Shown piece after piece: positions 27,005-35,345 of a stretch of DNA of 64,000 bases. The stretch is from Halovenus aranensis (GTDB lineage: Archaea; Halobacteriota; Halobacteria; Halobacteriales; Haloarculaceae), in contig NZ_FNFC01000009.1 in the NCBI RefSeq assembly GCF_900100385.1, positions 62,001 through 126,000 of the forward strand, in the 5' to 3' direction. The notes under the pieces are model-generated. The model worked only from the letters and a program-made list of their open reading frames with translations, did no database searches and was not told where the DNA came from. Each line of letters opens with the position of its first letter. The stretch's first letter is position 1. A program made the translations under genes and the position numbers.

Positions 27005-27763
27005 ATGACGACCCCAGCAATCGAGATGGACGACCTGGCGAAACGCTACGGTGAGACCGTTGCCGTCGCGGGGGTCACCACGTCGGTGTCAGCGGGTAGT
27101 GTCTACGGCTTTCTGGGCCCGAACGGGGCGGGCAAGACCACGACGATGCGCCTGCTGACGACGCTGACCCGGCCCAGTTCTGGCACCGCCCGCGTCGCCG
27201 GTCACTCAATCGAAGACCGCGAGGCGGTGTCGGCAGAGATTGGCTACCTGCCCGAGGACCCGCCAATCTACGACGAACTGACCGGCCGAGAGCAACTGGA
27301 GTACATGGCCGGCCTCCGCGACCTGCCCGAGCCGGCCGCAGGCGAGCGTATCGAGGAGATGCTCGACCGTTTCGACCTCGCCGAGGACGCGAACAAGCGC
27401 ATCGGGGGCTACTCGAAGGGGATGCGCCAGAAAATCGGCGTCATCCAGGCAGTCCTGCACGAGCCCGCGGTGGCCTTTCTCGACGAGCCGACCAGCGGGC
27501 TCGACCCACGTGCCGCCCGGACGATGCGAGACACCATCGCCGAGCTGGCAGACCAGGAGATGACGATTTTCCTCTCGACGCACATCCTCCCGGTGGTCGA
27601 CGAACTGGCCGACACAATCGGCGTGCTCCACGACGGCAAGCTCGTCGCCGAGGGCGACCCCGAGACGCTCAAATCCCGCGCCGAAGCAGGCGAGAGCGCC
27701 ACCCTCGAAGACGCCTTCCTCGCGGTCACGACCGACGAGGAGGCCGCCGAAAAGCCGGTGTAA
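27005..27763 (+). CDS. ABC transporter ATP-binding protein
   Basis: This 252-residue ATPase has all ABC motifs: Walker A GPNGAGKTT (residues 38-46), the signature YSKGMRQKIGV, Walker B VAFLDEPTSGLDP, and the H-loop STHILP. It resembles the NatA/CcmA-type exporters. The adjacent convergent gene (stop codons 4 bp apart) encodes a large ABC-2-like permease, which is probably its partner although it is on the opposite strand. The substrate is unknown. Confidence 0.92.
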   Translation: MTTPAIEMDDLAKRYGETVAVAGVTTSVSAGSVYGFLGPNGAGKTTTMRLLTTLTRPSSGTARVAGHSIEDREAVSAEIGYLPEDPPIYDELTGREQLEYMAGLRDLPEPAAGERIEEMLDRFDLAEDANKRIGGYSKGMRQKIGVIQAVLHEPAVAFLDEPTSGLDPRAARTMRDTIAELADQEMTIFLSTHILPVVDELADTIGVLHDGKLVAEGDPETLKSRAEAGESATLEDAFLAVTTDEEAAEKPV

Positions 27764-27767
27764 CACG

Positions 27768-29423
27768 TTATTCGTGCCGATACTCGTCGAACCGGCGGAC
27801 AGCGTATCTGACCGAGAGCGGCGGCGCGAGTATCCCGGCGGCGAGAACCGCCACCGCAGCGCCGGTGACCACGCTTTCGGGAACGGTCAGCTCGATGCGA
27901 GGGACGAGGGTCAAAAGCCCCGAGAGAGTCGCCGCGACGAACTCTGTCCCGCCGTCGAGCCAGAGGACTCCGCCGGCACCGAGCGGGAACAACACTGCAA
28001 GCGAGTAGAGCACGAAGGCAGACTTGCTCGGCATCACGGCCTCGCGGTTGGTCGTGATACGCACCGAGCCAAACCGGGGGAATGCGGCGCCGACGCCGAC
28101 AGCGAGTACCGGGGTGAGAAGCGTGCCAACGACGGTACCGGCCGTCAACAGGAGTGTCTCCGTGAGTGCAAGCGGGCTCAACAGCCCCGCAGCCAGCGGC
28201 ACCACGAGAGCGAGCGGGGCCATGCAGATGACGCCTGCGAGGACCGTCCCACCCACGACCTCGCGGCCAGAGACGGTCGCGGTCAACACCGCCGGTAGTG
28301 CCGGCCCGTGGTCGCCGAGCAGATTGAGCGTAAACAGCGCACCAGCCGCCCAAGCCACGTACACCGCAAACAACACCGCAGCGGCGACGGGAACCTCGCC
28401 GGTCTCGATGACATCTCCGATGAACGCAATGGTGCCGAGCAGCGGGTAGGCCACATAAAAGAGACGAACAGGTGCCCGGCGTGCCCGCCGAATCGCGGTC
28501 ACAGTGACGGTTCTGACGGGACGGGCGGCGAACCCAGCGAGCAGCGACCCGAGCCGGTCGTTCGACTCGACGGTTTTGCTGTCAGAGGAGGCAGGGTCGG
28601 CAAACCAGTGAAGCTCGCCGAGTCGGACGGCAACCGCGAGCGCAGCCAACGCGAGACCGGCCGCGCCGGCGACGCTCGCGATGGTCGCCCACCAGACCCC
28701 GTCGACCACGGGAGCGGCGACGAGAACGAGCTGTCCCGGCCAGCCAAGCGGGCTGTTGCCGAGCAGGTCGAACAGAACCGCCGTGACTCTGTTGAGCCAG
28801 CCGAAGGCGATGCTCGCGAAGTACGCGAGTCCGAGAAGCGCGAACACGACCGTCCGGTACTGTGCAATCGGTTCGTACACCGTGAGCAGGTGCCGGAGAC
28901 AGAGACCGACCACGAAGCCGACAGAGACGGCAGTTCCGACGACAGTCAGGAGTGCCACCAGCGCGAACACGGGGACCAGCGGTGCCGTTGCCCCCCACGC
29001 GAAGGCGCTCGACAGAACGACGACTGGGCCGGCCAGCCAGAGCAAGACGACGATTGACTCTTTCAACACGAGTCCGGCAACGACGTTTCGAAGCCGCGTC
29101 GAGAGGAGTAACGCGGCCGGTTCGTCGATGTCTGCAACCGTGGTCATCGCCCGCGCGGTCCCGAAGACCGTGAGTCCGACGACGCCGACCGCGACCGTCC
29201 CGAGAACCGTGCTCTCGATTGTCTCGATGTCGTCGCTCGCGATATCTCCGGCAACCAACTCCTCGCCGGCCGTCGAGAGCAGCAACGAGCCAAACAGCAG
29301 TACCGGCGCGACCAGAACCAGTCCGAGCATAGCGAAAATAAGAAGCTTCGTCCGGTCTGCGCGGATTGTCCGGAGCGTTCGCCGTACCTCTGTCTGGGCG
29401 ATGCGGACCGCAACTAAACTCAT
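27768..29423 (-). CDS. ABC-2-type transporter permease
   Basis: This 551-residue integral membrane protein has about twelve hydrophobic segments. The N-terminal half opens with a conserved juxtamembrane segment (RTLRTIRADRTKLLIFA), followed by a helix, a large extracytoplasmic loop with many acidic residues, and LLLSTRLRNVVAGL, as in ABC-2/NatB-like permeases. Its length suggests two fused permease units. It is encoded tail to tail with the ABC ATPase gene; a convergent arrangement for a transporter pair is unusual, so the pairing is inference. Confidence 0.8.
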   Translation of the reverse strand: MSLVAVRIAQTEVRRTLRTIRADRTKLLIFAMLGLVLVAPVLLFGSLLLSTAGEELVAGDIASDDIETIESTVLGTVAVGVVGLTVFGTARAMTTVADIDEPAALLLSTRLRNVVAGLVLKESIVVLLWLAGPVVVLSSAFAWGATAPLVPVFALVALLTVVGTAVSVGFVVGLCLRHLLTVYEPIAQYRTVVFALLGLAYFASIAFGWLNRVTAVLFDLLGNSPLGWPGQLVLVAAPVVDGVWWATIASVAGAAGLALAALAVAVRLGELHWFADPASSDSKTVESNDRLGSLLAGFAARPVRTVTVTAIRRARRAPVRLFYVAYPLLGTIAFIGDVIETGEVPVAAAVLFAVYVAWAAGALFTLNLLGDHGPALPAVLTATVSGREVVGGTVLAGVICMAPLALVVPLAAGLLSPLALTETLLLTAGTVVGTLLTPVLAVGVGAAFPRFGSVRITTNREAVMPSKSAFVLYSLAVLFPLGAGGVLWLDGGTEFVAATLSGLLTLVPRIELTVPESVVTGAAVAVLAAGILAPPLSVRYAVRRFDEYRHE

Positions 29424-29517
29424 TGTCTCTTGATTGAACCAAATCCGACAAAAAACCCATCGTCGCGTTTCGCCGACCGAGACTCGACCCTACCCCGGGC
29501 TGGAGACACCGGCCAGG

Positions 29518-29558
29518 TTTAGGCTGGGCGAAAAGTGTACTAAAATTGATAATATTTA
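29518..29558 (+). promoter_or_regulatory. dpsA promoter with TATA box and weak iron-box-like sequence
   Basis: AATATTTA at 29551-29558 lies about 30 bp before the dpsA ATG. Upstream, TTTAGGCTGGGCGAAA at 29518-29533 shares its left half with the perfect boxes TTTAGGC-x-GCCTAAA found 1 kb further on, but its right half is degenerate, so regulation by the same factor is doubtful. Confidence 0.45.
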
Positions 29559-29587
29559 AGTGGGTCGGGACACAATAACGAGATACG

Positions 29588-30154
29588 ATGAATACACAAG
29601 AGACAGTCCAGCAGGAAGCGGGCACAGTCGAAGAGAACGCGCTCCGGCTCGCCCCGGAGAAGGCAGAACAGATTATCGACGCGTTGAACACTGACCTCGC
29701 GGACGCGTACGTCCTCTATCACCAGCTACACAAACACCACTGGAACGTCGAGGGCGCAGAGTTCCTCGACATCCACGTCTTCCTCCAAGAGGTCTACGAG
29801 GACGTCGAAGAGGCCGCCGACGAAGTCGCCGAGCGGCTCCAGGCGCTGGGCGGTGTTCCCCACGCCAGCATGACGACGCTCGCCGAGGAGGCCACTGTCG
29901 AGGCAGAAGACGAAGATGTCTACAACATCCGGACCTCGCTCCACAACGACCTGGAGATGATGGGCGACATCATCGAGAGCTACCGCGAACACATCGAACT
30001 CGCGGCAGGTCTTGGCGACCACGCGACGGCACAGATGCTCCGCGAGCAGCTCGAAACCATCGAAGAACACGCCCACCACATCGAGCACTACCTCGAAGAC
30101 GACACGCTCGTGCTCGAGTCGGCGACACACGCCGAAGCGCCGGACGTGAACTGA
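29588..30154 (+). CDS. dpsA: DNA-protecting ferritin-like protein DpsA
   Basis: This 188-residue protein forms a dodecameric iron store that protects against oxidative stress. The ferroxidase region is intact: DAYVLYHQLHKHHWNVEG and DIHVFLQEVYEDVEEAADEV carry the His, Asp and Glu ligands shared between subunits. The next helices include LGGVPHASMTTLAEEATV. The four-helix layout and length match haloarchaeal DpsA. It is the first gene of a block devoted to iron, next to iron-box-controlled genes. Confidence 0.96.
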   Translation: MNTQETVQQEAGTVEENALRLAPEKAEQIIDALNTDLADAYVLYHQLHKHHWNVEGAEFLDIHVFLQEVYEDVEEAADEVAERLQALGGVPHASMTTLAEEATVEAEDEDVYNIRTSLHNDLEMMGDIIESYREHIELAAGLGDHATAQMLREQLETIEEHAHHIEHYLEDDTLVLESATHAEAPDVN

Positions 30155-30163
30155 GACGCGCTC

Positions 30164-30469
30164 TTATTTGATTCCGGGTGCTGGGTCGTCAGTCCGCCCG
30201 GGGAGTTCGAGTTCAATTTCGAGTTCCGGCTCGTCGACGCCCTCGTAGTCGATTTCGAGCGTCGCAGGCTCGCCGAATTCGAAGGGGAGTTCCCACTCGT
30301 CAGTCGTCATCGTCAGCTCGTCGTCTTCCTGGAGTTGCGTGCCGAGTTCGACGAGAAACTCGCCGGCAGCCTCGGCGTCGAGGCGGTACTCCTGTTCGAA
30401 GTCTCGGCCGGACCTGATGGTCGTCCGGTCGGTCGCTTCTTCGGTGTCAGATGCTGTGTTGTCAGTCAT
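30164..30469 (-). CDS. Amphi-Trp domain protein
   Basis: This 101-residue protein carries one amphi-Trp domain, a small beta-sheet domain common in haloarchaea whose function is unknown. The pattern is seen from residue 20 on: GRDFEQEYRLDAEAAGEFLV, LGTQLQEDDELTM, then alternating acidic-hydrophobic strands EWELPFEFGEPATLEIDYEG and ELEIELELPG. Its start lies 2 bp after the stop of the 53-residue gene at 30472-30633, so both are in one operon whose promoter holds a near-perfect iron box. Confidence 0.8.
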   Translation of the reverse strand: MTDNTASDTEEATDRTTIRSGRDFEQEYRLDAEAAGEFLVELGTQLQEDDELTMTTDEWELPFEFGEPATLEIDYEGVDEPELEIELELPGRTDDPAPGIK

Positions 30470-30471
30470 GG

Positions 30472-30633
30472 CTATCGGGAGAAGTCGACGGTAACGTCAC
30501 TCGCTATCCAGCCGTCCGCGTTCCCCGCTTCGAGAAAGACAGCCCGTCCGGGGCGACTCTCACAGACCGTTAGCCGTGGCCGTCGCTCGGGCGCTGGCTC
30601 GACGCTTTCGTCTGGCCGCGTCTCGACTGGCAT
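30472..30633 (-). CDS. Small protein of 53 residues, first gene of an iron-box operon
   Basis: The ATG at 30633 encodes a protein beginning MPVETRPDESVEPAPERRPR and ending GWIASDVTVDFSR. The second half, LTVCESRPGRAVFLEAGNAD then GWIASDVTV, looks like a short beta domain with a single cysteine. I recognise no named family with certainty, although short haloarchaeal proteins of this kind are common. It begins 8 bp downstream of the iron box at 30642-30657, has a TATA-like TTTTATTTT about 30 bp upstream, and is followed after 2 bp by the amphi-Trp gene. Confidence 0.65.
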   Translation of the reverse strand: MPVETRPDESVEPAPERRPRLTVCESRPGRAVFLEAGNADGWIASDVTVDFSR

Positions 30634-30641
30634 CACCCCTG

Positions 30642-30657
30642 TTTAGGCTTGCCTAAA
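30642..30657 (-). promoter_or_regulatory. DtxR/IdeR-type iron box of the amphi-Trp operon
   Basis: TTTAGGCTTGCCTAAA is a palindrome except at its two central bases, matching the TTAGG-x-CCTAA consensus of DtxR-family regulators (SirR/Idr in haloarchaea). It lies between a TATA-like element (about 30659-30668, minus strand) and the ATG at 30633, so a bound repressor would block a leaderless transcript. Confidence 0.8.
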
Positions 30658-30790
30658 ATAAAAGGGATGCGATTGTCACTCGTCGATTGCACGGAGTGGC
30701 GTAATCTGTGAGCCAAGCCCAGAGCGCGAAGCGGGACCGGCCCCAGTCGAGTCGAGTGTGACGCCGCGTGTCCGTCCCCGGTGTCGCGCA

Positions 30791-30808
30791 ATTTAGGCAA
30801 GCCTAAAT
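30791..30808. promoter_or_regulatory. DtxR/IdeR-type iron box, middle copy
   Basis: ATTTAGGCAAGCCTAAAT has perfect 8-bp arms around a 2-bp centre. It lies between the two divergent iron-box genes, 112 bp before the binding-protein start at 30920. CTAAATAATT overlapping its right arm could be a TATA box for a longer transcript that includes the in-frame ATG at 30863. Confidence 0.75.
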
Positions 30809-30900
30809 AATTGAGACACGTACGAACCGCTGACAGACCCTCTGGCAGTAGCTCCCTGTTCCATGCCCCACCGGGCCGATTCCGAAACCCTTTTCGGTAT

Positions 30901-30916
30901 TTTAGGCCAGCCTAAA
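30901..30916 (+). promoter_or_regulatory. DtxR/IdeR-type iron box at the binding-protein start
   Basis: TTTAGGCCAGCCTAAA ends 3 bp before the ATG at 30920 and follows a T-rich TATA-like stretch near 30890. The placement between TATA and start codon mirrors the box at 30642 on the other strand. Confidence 0.8.
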
Positions 30917-30919
30917 AAT

Positions 30920-32131
30920 ATGGAAGACGATTCCAGTACACGGAGACAGGTGTTGAGAGCAGGAGCAGTCGTCGCCGGAGCCGGCGCGCTCGCGGGCTGT
31001 ATCGGCGGTAGCGACGGTGACGACGAGAGCGAGGACGGCGCAGACGGCGACGGCACGCCGACGGACGGAACGGAGACGCCGGCCTCGAGCGACGGCGACG
31101 ATACTCCCGAATCGACAGATGGCGGAGAGTCGACGCCGTACTCGGTGACGATGGAGTCTGTCGGGACCGTCGAGTTCGAGTCTATCCCCGAGACGTGGGC
31201 AGCGAACAACGGGAGCTGGGCCGACATGGGGGTCGCGCTCGGGCAGGACCCGCCCGAGACGGTCTATCTCTCCCAGCGGTACCATACGCAGCTCTACGAC
31301 GAGATTCCGGACCTGAGCGTCGACCAGGGCGAAATCGGCTCGCTGTGGGAGGGCGGCCTGGACACAGAGAAGTTCCTGGCGCTTGGTGAGGAAGTTGACG
31401 TGTTCGTCATGGACCCGAACTTCATCGTCAACCGGAGCGACGCCATCGAAGAGAGCGATATCGAGCAGATAGAGTCGACAGGGACGCCCTTCCTCGGGAA
31501 CAGTAGCTTCTCGCGGGGATACGAGTGGCACGACTACCAGTTCCTCTCGCTGTACGACGCCTTCGAGAAGATGGCCGAGCTGTTCCAAGAGCGCGAGCGC
31601 TACGAGGCGTTCGTCGACCTACACAGCACGTTCCAGGACAACCTAGAGGAGATTATTCCACCCGAGGACGAGCGTCCCTCTGTCGCTATCATGTGGCCAC
31701 AGCCTATCGGTGAGCCCGAGAAGTTCTCGCCGTACCTCATCGACGAGGGGACGAGTTTCAAGCAGTGGCGCGACCTCGGCGTCGAGGACGCCTTCGCGAC
31801 GACGGACGTGGCGGACTTCCACGCGGGCCGGGCTCGCGTCGACTACGAGACGCTGCTGGAGATCGACCCCGACCTGGTGTTGTTGCGTGGCAACGAGGCC
31901 AAGACGGCGACGGAGTTCGAGGAGACCGTCGTCTCCTTTATGAACAACCACGACGTTGCCAGCAGCCTGAAGGCGGTTCAAAACGGCGACGTCTACCGTG
32001 GCGGCCCCCTCTATCAGGGCCCGATTACGAACATGGTACTCACCGAACGCGCGGCCAGCCAGGCATACGGCGTCGACGAGGAGCTATTCGACCGCCAGCG
32101 GGTCGCTGACATCGTCAACGGCGACTTCTAG
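30920..32131 (+). CDS. Iron-siderophore-type ABC transporter substrate-binding lipoprotein
   Basis: This 403-residue lipoprotein starts with a Tat signal (SSTRRQVLRAGAVVAGAGAL) and lipobox AGCIGG, followed by an acidic Ser/Thr/Gly/Asp linker typical of halophilic lipoproteins. The remainder matches the periplasmic-binding fold of helical-backbone (FecB/FepB-like) proteins: FESIPETWAANNGSWADMG, the long connecting helix around ALYDAFEKMAELF, and DPDLVLLRGNEAK. The gene is under an iron box and is followed 4 bp later by an FAD oxidoreductase gene. No FecCD permease or ATPase gene is adjacent in the window, so its membrane partners must be elsewhere. Confidence 0.88.
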   Translation: MEDDSSTRRQVLRAGAVVAGAGALAGCIGGSDGDDESEDGADGDGTPTDGTETPASSDGDDTPESTDGGESTPYSVTMESVGTVEFESIPETWAANNGSWADMGVALGQDPPETVYLSQRYHTQLYDEIPDLSVDQGEIGSLWEGGLDTEKFLALGEEVDVFVMDPNFIVNRSDAIEESDIEQIESTGTPFLGNSSFSRGYEWHDYQFLSLYDAFEKMAELFQERERYEAFVDLHSTFQDNLEEIIPPEDERPSVAIMWPQPIGEPEKFSPYLIDEGTSFKQWRDLGVEDAFATTDVADFHAGRARVDYETLLEIDPDLVLLRGNEAKTATEFEETVVSFMNNHDVASSLKAVQNGDVYRGGPLYQGPITNMVLTERAASQAYGVDEELFDRQRVADIVNGDF

Positions 32132-32135
32132 GCCG

Positions 32136-32966
32136 ATGGAGTTCACCACCGAGAAGGCAACAGCGCCACGCGCCGACGCATACGACGTCGTCATCGTCGG
32201 CGGCGGTGCGTCGGGGCTCGCCGCGGGTGTGTTCGTGGCTCGATACGGGCTCGATGCGGTTATCTTCGACCGCGGCCAGTCCGCTACCTGCCAGTGTTAC
32301 ACCCTTGAGAACTACCTCGGATTTCTCGGCATCGACCCCGCGGCATTTCTCGAACTCGGGCGCGCACACGCACAGTTCGAGGGCTGTGCGGTCGTCGACG
32401 ACATGGTGTCGACAGTCGAGGGAGTCGACGACGGGTTCCGCGTCGAGACACAGGACGGGAAGACCGTCACGACCGACTCCGTTATCGCCGCCTCGGCGTA
32501 CAACGCCGACTACCTCTGTGACCTCGACGACGGACGCTTTCACGACGAGGGTGACCACCCGGTCGACTGCGACGAGGCGACCGGACGCACGGAGATAGAC
32601 GGGCTCTACGTGGCGGGCTGGCTTTCGGGGGGCCCACATCAGGTGCTCATCAGCGCCGGGCACGGGGCACGCGTCGCGAAGGCGCTGGTCGCGGACCGAC
32701 GAGCCGGGGAGGGATACTGGGAGGAAGTGGCAGCCTACTGGGATTGGTGTGTCGAAGACGGAACCTACGGCGACGACGAGTGGCATCGTCACGTCGACGA
32801 GTGGTTCGACGGGACGGTGCCAGACGACTGCAACGAGGCGTTCGTCGAAGCCGTCCGCGAAGAGGTCAAATCAGAGCGACTCGCAATCCAGCAGACTGAG
32901 GCCGAACGCCGCCGTCGCATAGAGCGGGGAAAGGAGCTTCTTCGGTGGTATCTCGACGAGCGATAG
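32136..32966 (+). CDS. FAD/NAD(P)-binding oxidoreductase linked to iron uptake
   Basis: This 276-residue flavoprotein begins with an FAD-binding Rossmann motif, YDVVIVGGGASGLAAGVFVARY, and has the second nucleotide-binding end motif GLYVAGWLSGGPHQVLISAG. The segment SATCQCYTLENYLGFLG resembles the thioredoxin-reductase-like region, but no CxxC redox pair at the usual place is seen. The C-terminal 75 residues are helical and very charged. The start is 4 bp after the stop of the binding-protein gene, so it shares its iron control. Reduction of an iron chelate is a plausible role, by inference from context only. Confidence 0.8.
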   Translation: MEFTTEKATAPRADAYDVVIVGGGASGLAAGVFVARYGLDAVIFDRGQSATCQCYTLENYLGFLGIDPAAFLELGRAHAQFEGCAVVDDMVSTVEGVDDGFRVETQDGKTVTTDSVIAASAYNADYLCDLDDGRFHDEGDHPVDCDEATGRTEIDGLYVAGWLSGGPHQVLISAGHGARVAKALVADRRAGEGYWEEVAAYWDWCVEDGTYGDDEWHRHVDEWFDGTVPDDCNEAFVEAVREEVKSERLAIQQTEAERRRRIERGKELLRWYLDER

Positions 32967-34166
32967 TCAGTCGTCGGCGGATGCCACGACGTCTCCGGGA
33001 GCGGCCGGTCTGACCGGGGAGACAGCAATCCAGAGCAGTCCCGCCGAGAGCGAGAGCGTCACGCCAGCACCCGCCAGGAAGAGCAGCGGGCCGGTACGGT
33101 TCGCGACCGCGCCGCCGCCGACCCGTGCGAATGCCCCTGCGAGAGAGAGCACCATCGACACCCCCGAGAGGACCGTCGCCCTGCCGACATCTGCCAGCCG
33201 GTCGTTCAGGTACTGATTACGAATCGGGCGGATGACGACCCTGAGACTCCGGTAGAGGAACAGCGCGGGAACGACCGCCAGCGGGACGACCGCGATGGCA
33301 GCGTAGGAGAGCCCGACCAGCGGTGCGGCCAGAAGCAGCGAGCGCCGCGTCCCAAGCGTCTCCTGAATCTGGCCGACGGCCGCCGCCGCGCCGGCAGAGA
33401 CGAGTTTGAACGCGGCGTACAGCACGCCCATCCCGGCAGTAGAGACTCCGATGGCGTCGAGTGCCGGCTGCTCGAACGTCCGGGTCAAATCGAAGACGAG
33501 AAACAGCACCACCGTGTACGCGACGACCCACCGGACCTCGGGCCTGCGCGTCTGTGCACGGAGCGTGTCGACGGCGGTCCGGACGGTCACAGGGTTGTCG
33601 CCGTGGTCACCAGAGCCGTCAGGCATGGCCGCGAGAACGGGCAACCCGAGGAGGGCCACCGTCCCGTTGACCAGAAAGGGCAGCGCCGGGTCGAGACCGT
33701 AGAGGACACCGCCGGCGAGGGCGCCGCCGGCAGAGGCGAGCAACAACGCCGTACTCGCCCGACTGTCGACCCTGGCGAAACACGCGGTGTCGCCGTAGCT
33801 GTCGAGAACATCATAGAGCCAGGCGTCCCTGTTGCCCGACCGGAACGCCCACCCGACGCCGAAGCATATCTTCAACAGCAAGTATCCGGCGGCGAAGTCG
33901 ACGACGACGTACCCGAGCAGTCCCGCTGCCCGCAGAAGACTCCCGACCGCGAGCGTCCGCCGCCGGCCCAGTCTGTCCCCGAGATATCCCGAGGGCACCT
34001 CCGCCACCAGCAGCGACACCGAAAAGACCGCCTGCAGGAGACCGATGTATTCGAGCCCGTACCCCCTGTGGAGCAGATAGATGACACTGACAGGCACGTA
34101 GAACCCCATCGAGTTCGTCACCCGATAGACGTAGTACTGCCAGCGTACGCGTCGTGGAACGTCCAT
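32967..34166 (-). CDS. Major facilitator superfamily transporter
   Basis: This 399-residue protein has twelve hydrophobic segments. The loop between helices 2 and 3, GYLGDRLGRRRTLAVGSLLRA, carries the MFS signature G-x-x-x-D-R-x-G-R-R. FYVPVSVIYLLHRGYGLEYI in the first helices resembles drug or siderophore efflux carriers. It is convergent with the iron-regulated FAD enzyme gene, the stop codons being immediately adjacent. A role in siderophore export is possible from context but no iron box is seen at its own promoter. Confidence 0.88.
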   Translation of the reverse strand: MDVPRRVRWQYYVYRVTNSMGFYVPVSVIYLLHRGYGLEYIGLLQAVFSVSLLVAEVPSGYLGDRLGRRRTLAVGSLLRAAGLLGYVVVDFAAGYLLLKICFGVGWAFRSGNRDAWLYDVLDSYGDTACFARVDSRASTALLLASAGGALAGGVLYGLDPALPFLVNGTVALLGLPVLAAMPDGSGDHGDNPVTVRTAVDTLRAQTRRPEVRWVVAYTVVLFLVFDLTRTFEQPALDAIGVSTAGMGVLYAAFKLVSAGAAAAVGQIQETLGTRRSLLLAAPLVGLSYAAIAVVPLAVVPALFLYRSLRVVIRPIRNQYLNDRLADVGRATVLSGVSMVLSLAGAFARVGGGAVANRTGPLLFLAGAGVTLSLSAGLLWIAVSPVRPAAPGDVVASADD

Positions 34167-34293
34167 CGACTAGGTGTCGGTCTGCTGTCCGGATATAAAT
34201 TTCCGGAAATTGACATTTGTAAGCAGCGCTTCAACACTGTGTTTTTGTAGAGTAACAGAGAGGTCGCGGCCGCCACTCGTACTGATTATTGGG

Positions 34294-34390
34294 AGTCGTT
34301 CCCGCCGTCCCGACAGCAGACGCATTTCACACGACGTGACACGACCAGTCCTGTGACGTGGTCACGAAACGTACCGCAATAATCACTATC
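34294..34390. repeat. Dispersed intergenic element, copy B
   Basis: This copy aligns with 12159-12253 at about 80% identity. The perfect dyad GTGAC-GTG-GTCAC is kept, at 34353-34365. It ends right at the stop codon (34389-34391) of the winged-helix gene, and fills much of the 222-bp gap upstream of the MFS gene. Confidence 0.75.
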
Positions 34391-35345
34391 AAAGGCGGCG
34401 GTCGACGACCGAGAGGGAGTCATCGACGGTGAGTGTAAGCGTATCGCCGTCGCAGTCGACAGCAAGCGTCGCCTTCGATGGGTCGGTCGCGTCGATAGTC
34501 GTGTGGCGGTCGGTCGCCGCGAACGGCAGTTTCCAGATTGGCGTCGTCGTCACGTCGAGGCCGCGCTCGGCACAGAACCCGACCAGGCGGGCATCGCGGA
34601 GCAAAACCTCACCCAGTGTGAGGTTGTCTTTGTTGCCACAGTGGTCACAGCCACGCCGCACCAGCAGCGTCCGCAGGTCGCCACGGGGATAGCCAGTCTC
34701 CTCGCCGGCGACGAACTCGGCGTCGACCGCGTTGCCACACAGCGGGCAGGTCCCGCGGGCAAACGCCAGCCGCTGGCTCCGGTTGTAGGCGGCGACGTTG
34801 TCGAGGGTTTCCTCGCGGTCGTCCCCGAGCACGCCCGGAGGCGTCAGATTGTAGTCGTAGACGTACTCACAGCCGGGGCATCTGATGGCAAAGATAGCGT
34901 TGTCGTACTCGGCTTCGAGTGCGGTGTCACAGTGATAACACTCCTGGTCGAGTTCGAACGGCGCGAGCCACGCGTCGCCCTCGTCAGACCAGGTCCGAAT
35001 GGTACGGATGAGTGTTGTCCCCTCGGGGCGGAGCCGGAACCCCTCGCCCGGAGTACTGGCCAGTTCGGAGACGACCTGTGCGTCGTCGTCCGTCTCCTCG
35101 GGCGGAACTCGCTCGACGAACGTTCCGAGCAGTTCCTGCAGGTGGTAATTGAACCGACTGCTCTCGACATCCAGGTCTGCCTTCCGGCGTAGCTCCGAGA
35201 AGGGGAGAACCGGCGGCGGACCCTCACCACCCCGGGCCTCGCTGAGCGTCCAGAGGATGGCAGTCCGGATGTCGTTGCCGAGCAAGGCGAGCGCGTCTTC
35301 GGGTGGCAACTCCCCGTAGGTCAGCGGGGATTTCTCCGGTGTCAT
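34389..35345 (-). CDS. Winged-helix transcriptional regulator with zinc-ribbon C-terminus
   Basis: This 318-residue regulator has an ArsR-like winged helix (residues 14-100): LALLGNDIRTAILWTLSEA, FSELRRKADLDVESSRFNYH. The remainder contains cysteine pairs CYHC...CPGC (about 135-165) and CPLC...CDHC (about 200-235), typical of haloarchaeal wHTH proteins with two zinc ribbons. The ATG at 35345 is chosen over a GTG at 35351. It is divergent from the RND exporter gene, so it may control that exporter, a guess from position. Confidence 0.88.
   Translation of the reverse strand: MTPEKSPLTYGELPPEDALALLGNDIRTAILWTLSEARGGEGPPPVLPFSELRRKADLDVESSRFNYHLQELLGTFVERVPPEETDDDAQVVSELASTPGEGFRLRPEGTTLIRTIRTWSDEGDAWLAPFELDQECYHCDTALEAEYDNAIFAIRCPGCEYVYDYNLTPPGVLGDDREETLDNVAAYNRSQRLAFARGTCPLCGNAVDAEFVAGEETGYPRGDLRTLLVRRGCDHCGNKDNLTLGEVLLRDARLVGFCAERGLDVTTTPIWKLPFAATDRHTTIDATDPSKATLAVDCDGDTLTLTVDDSLSVVDRRL

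Noticed and set aside
29518-29533. Fourth iron box upstream of dpsA
   Set aside because: Only the left half matches; the right half is GGGCGAAA rather than GCCTAAA, so it is not counted as a real operator.
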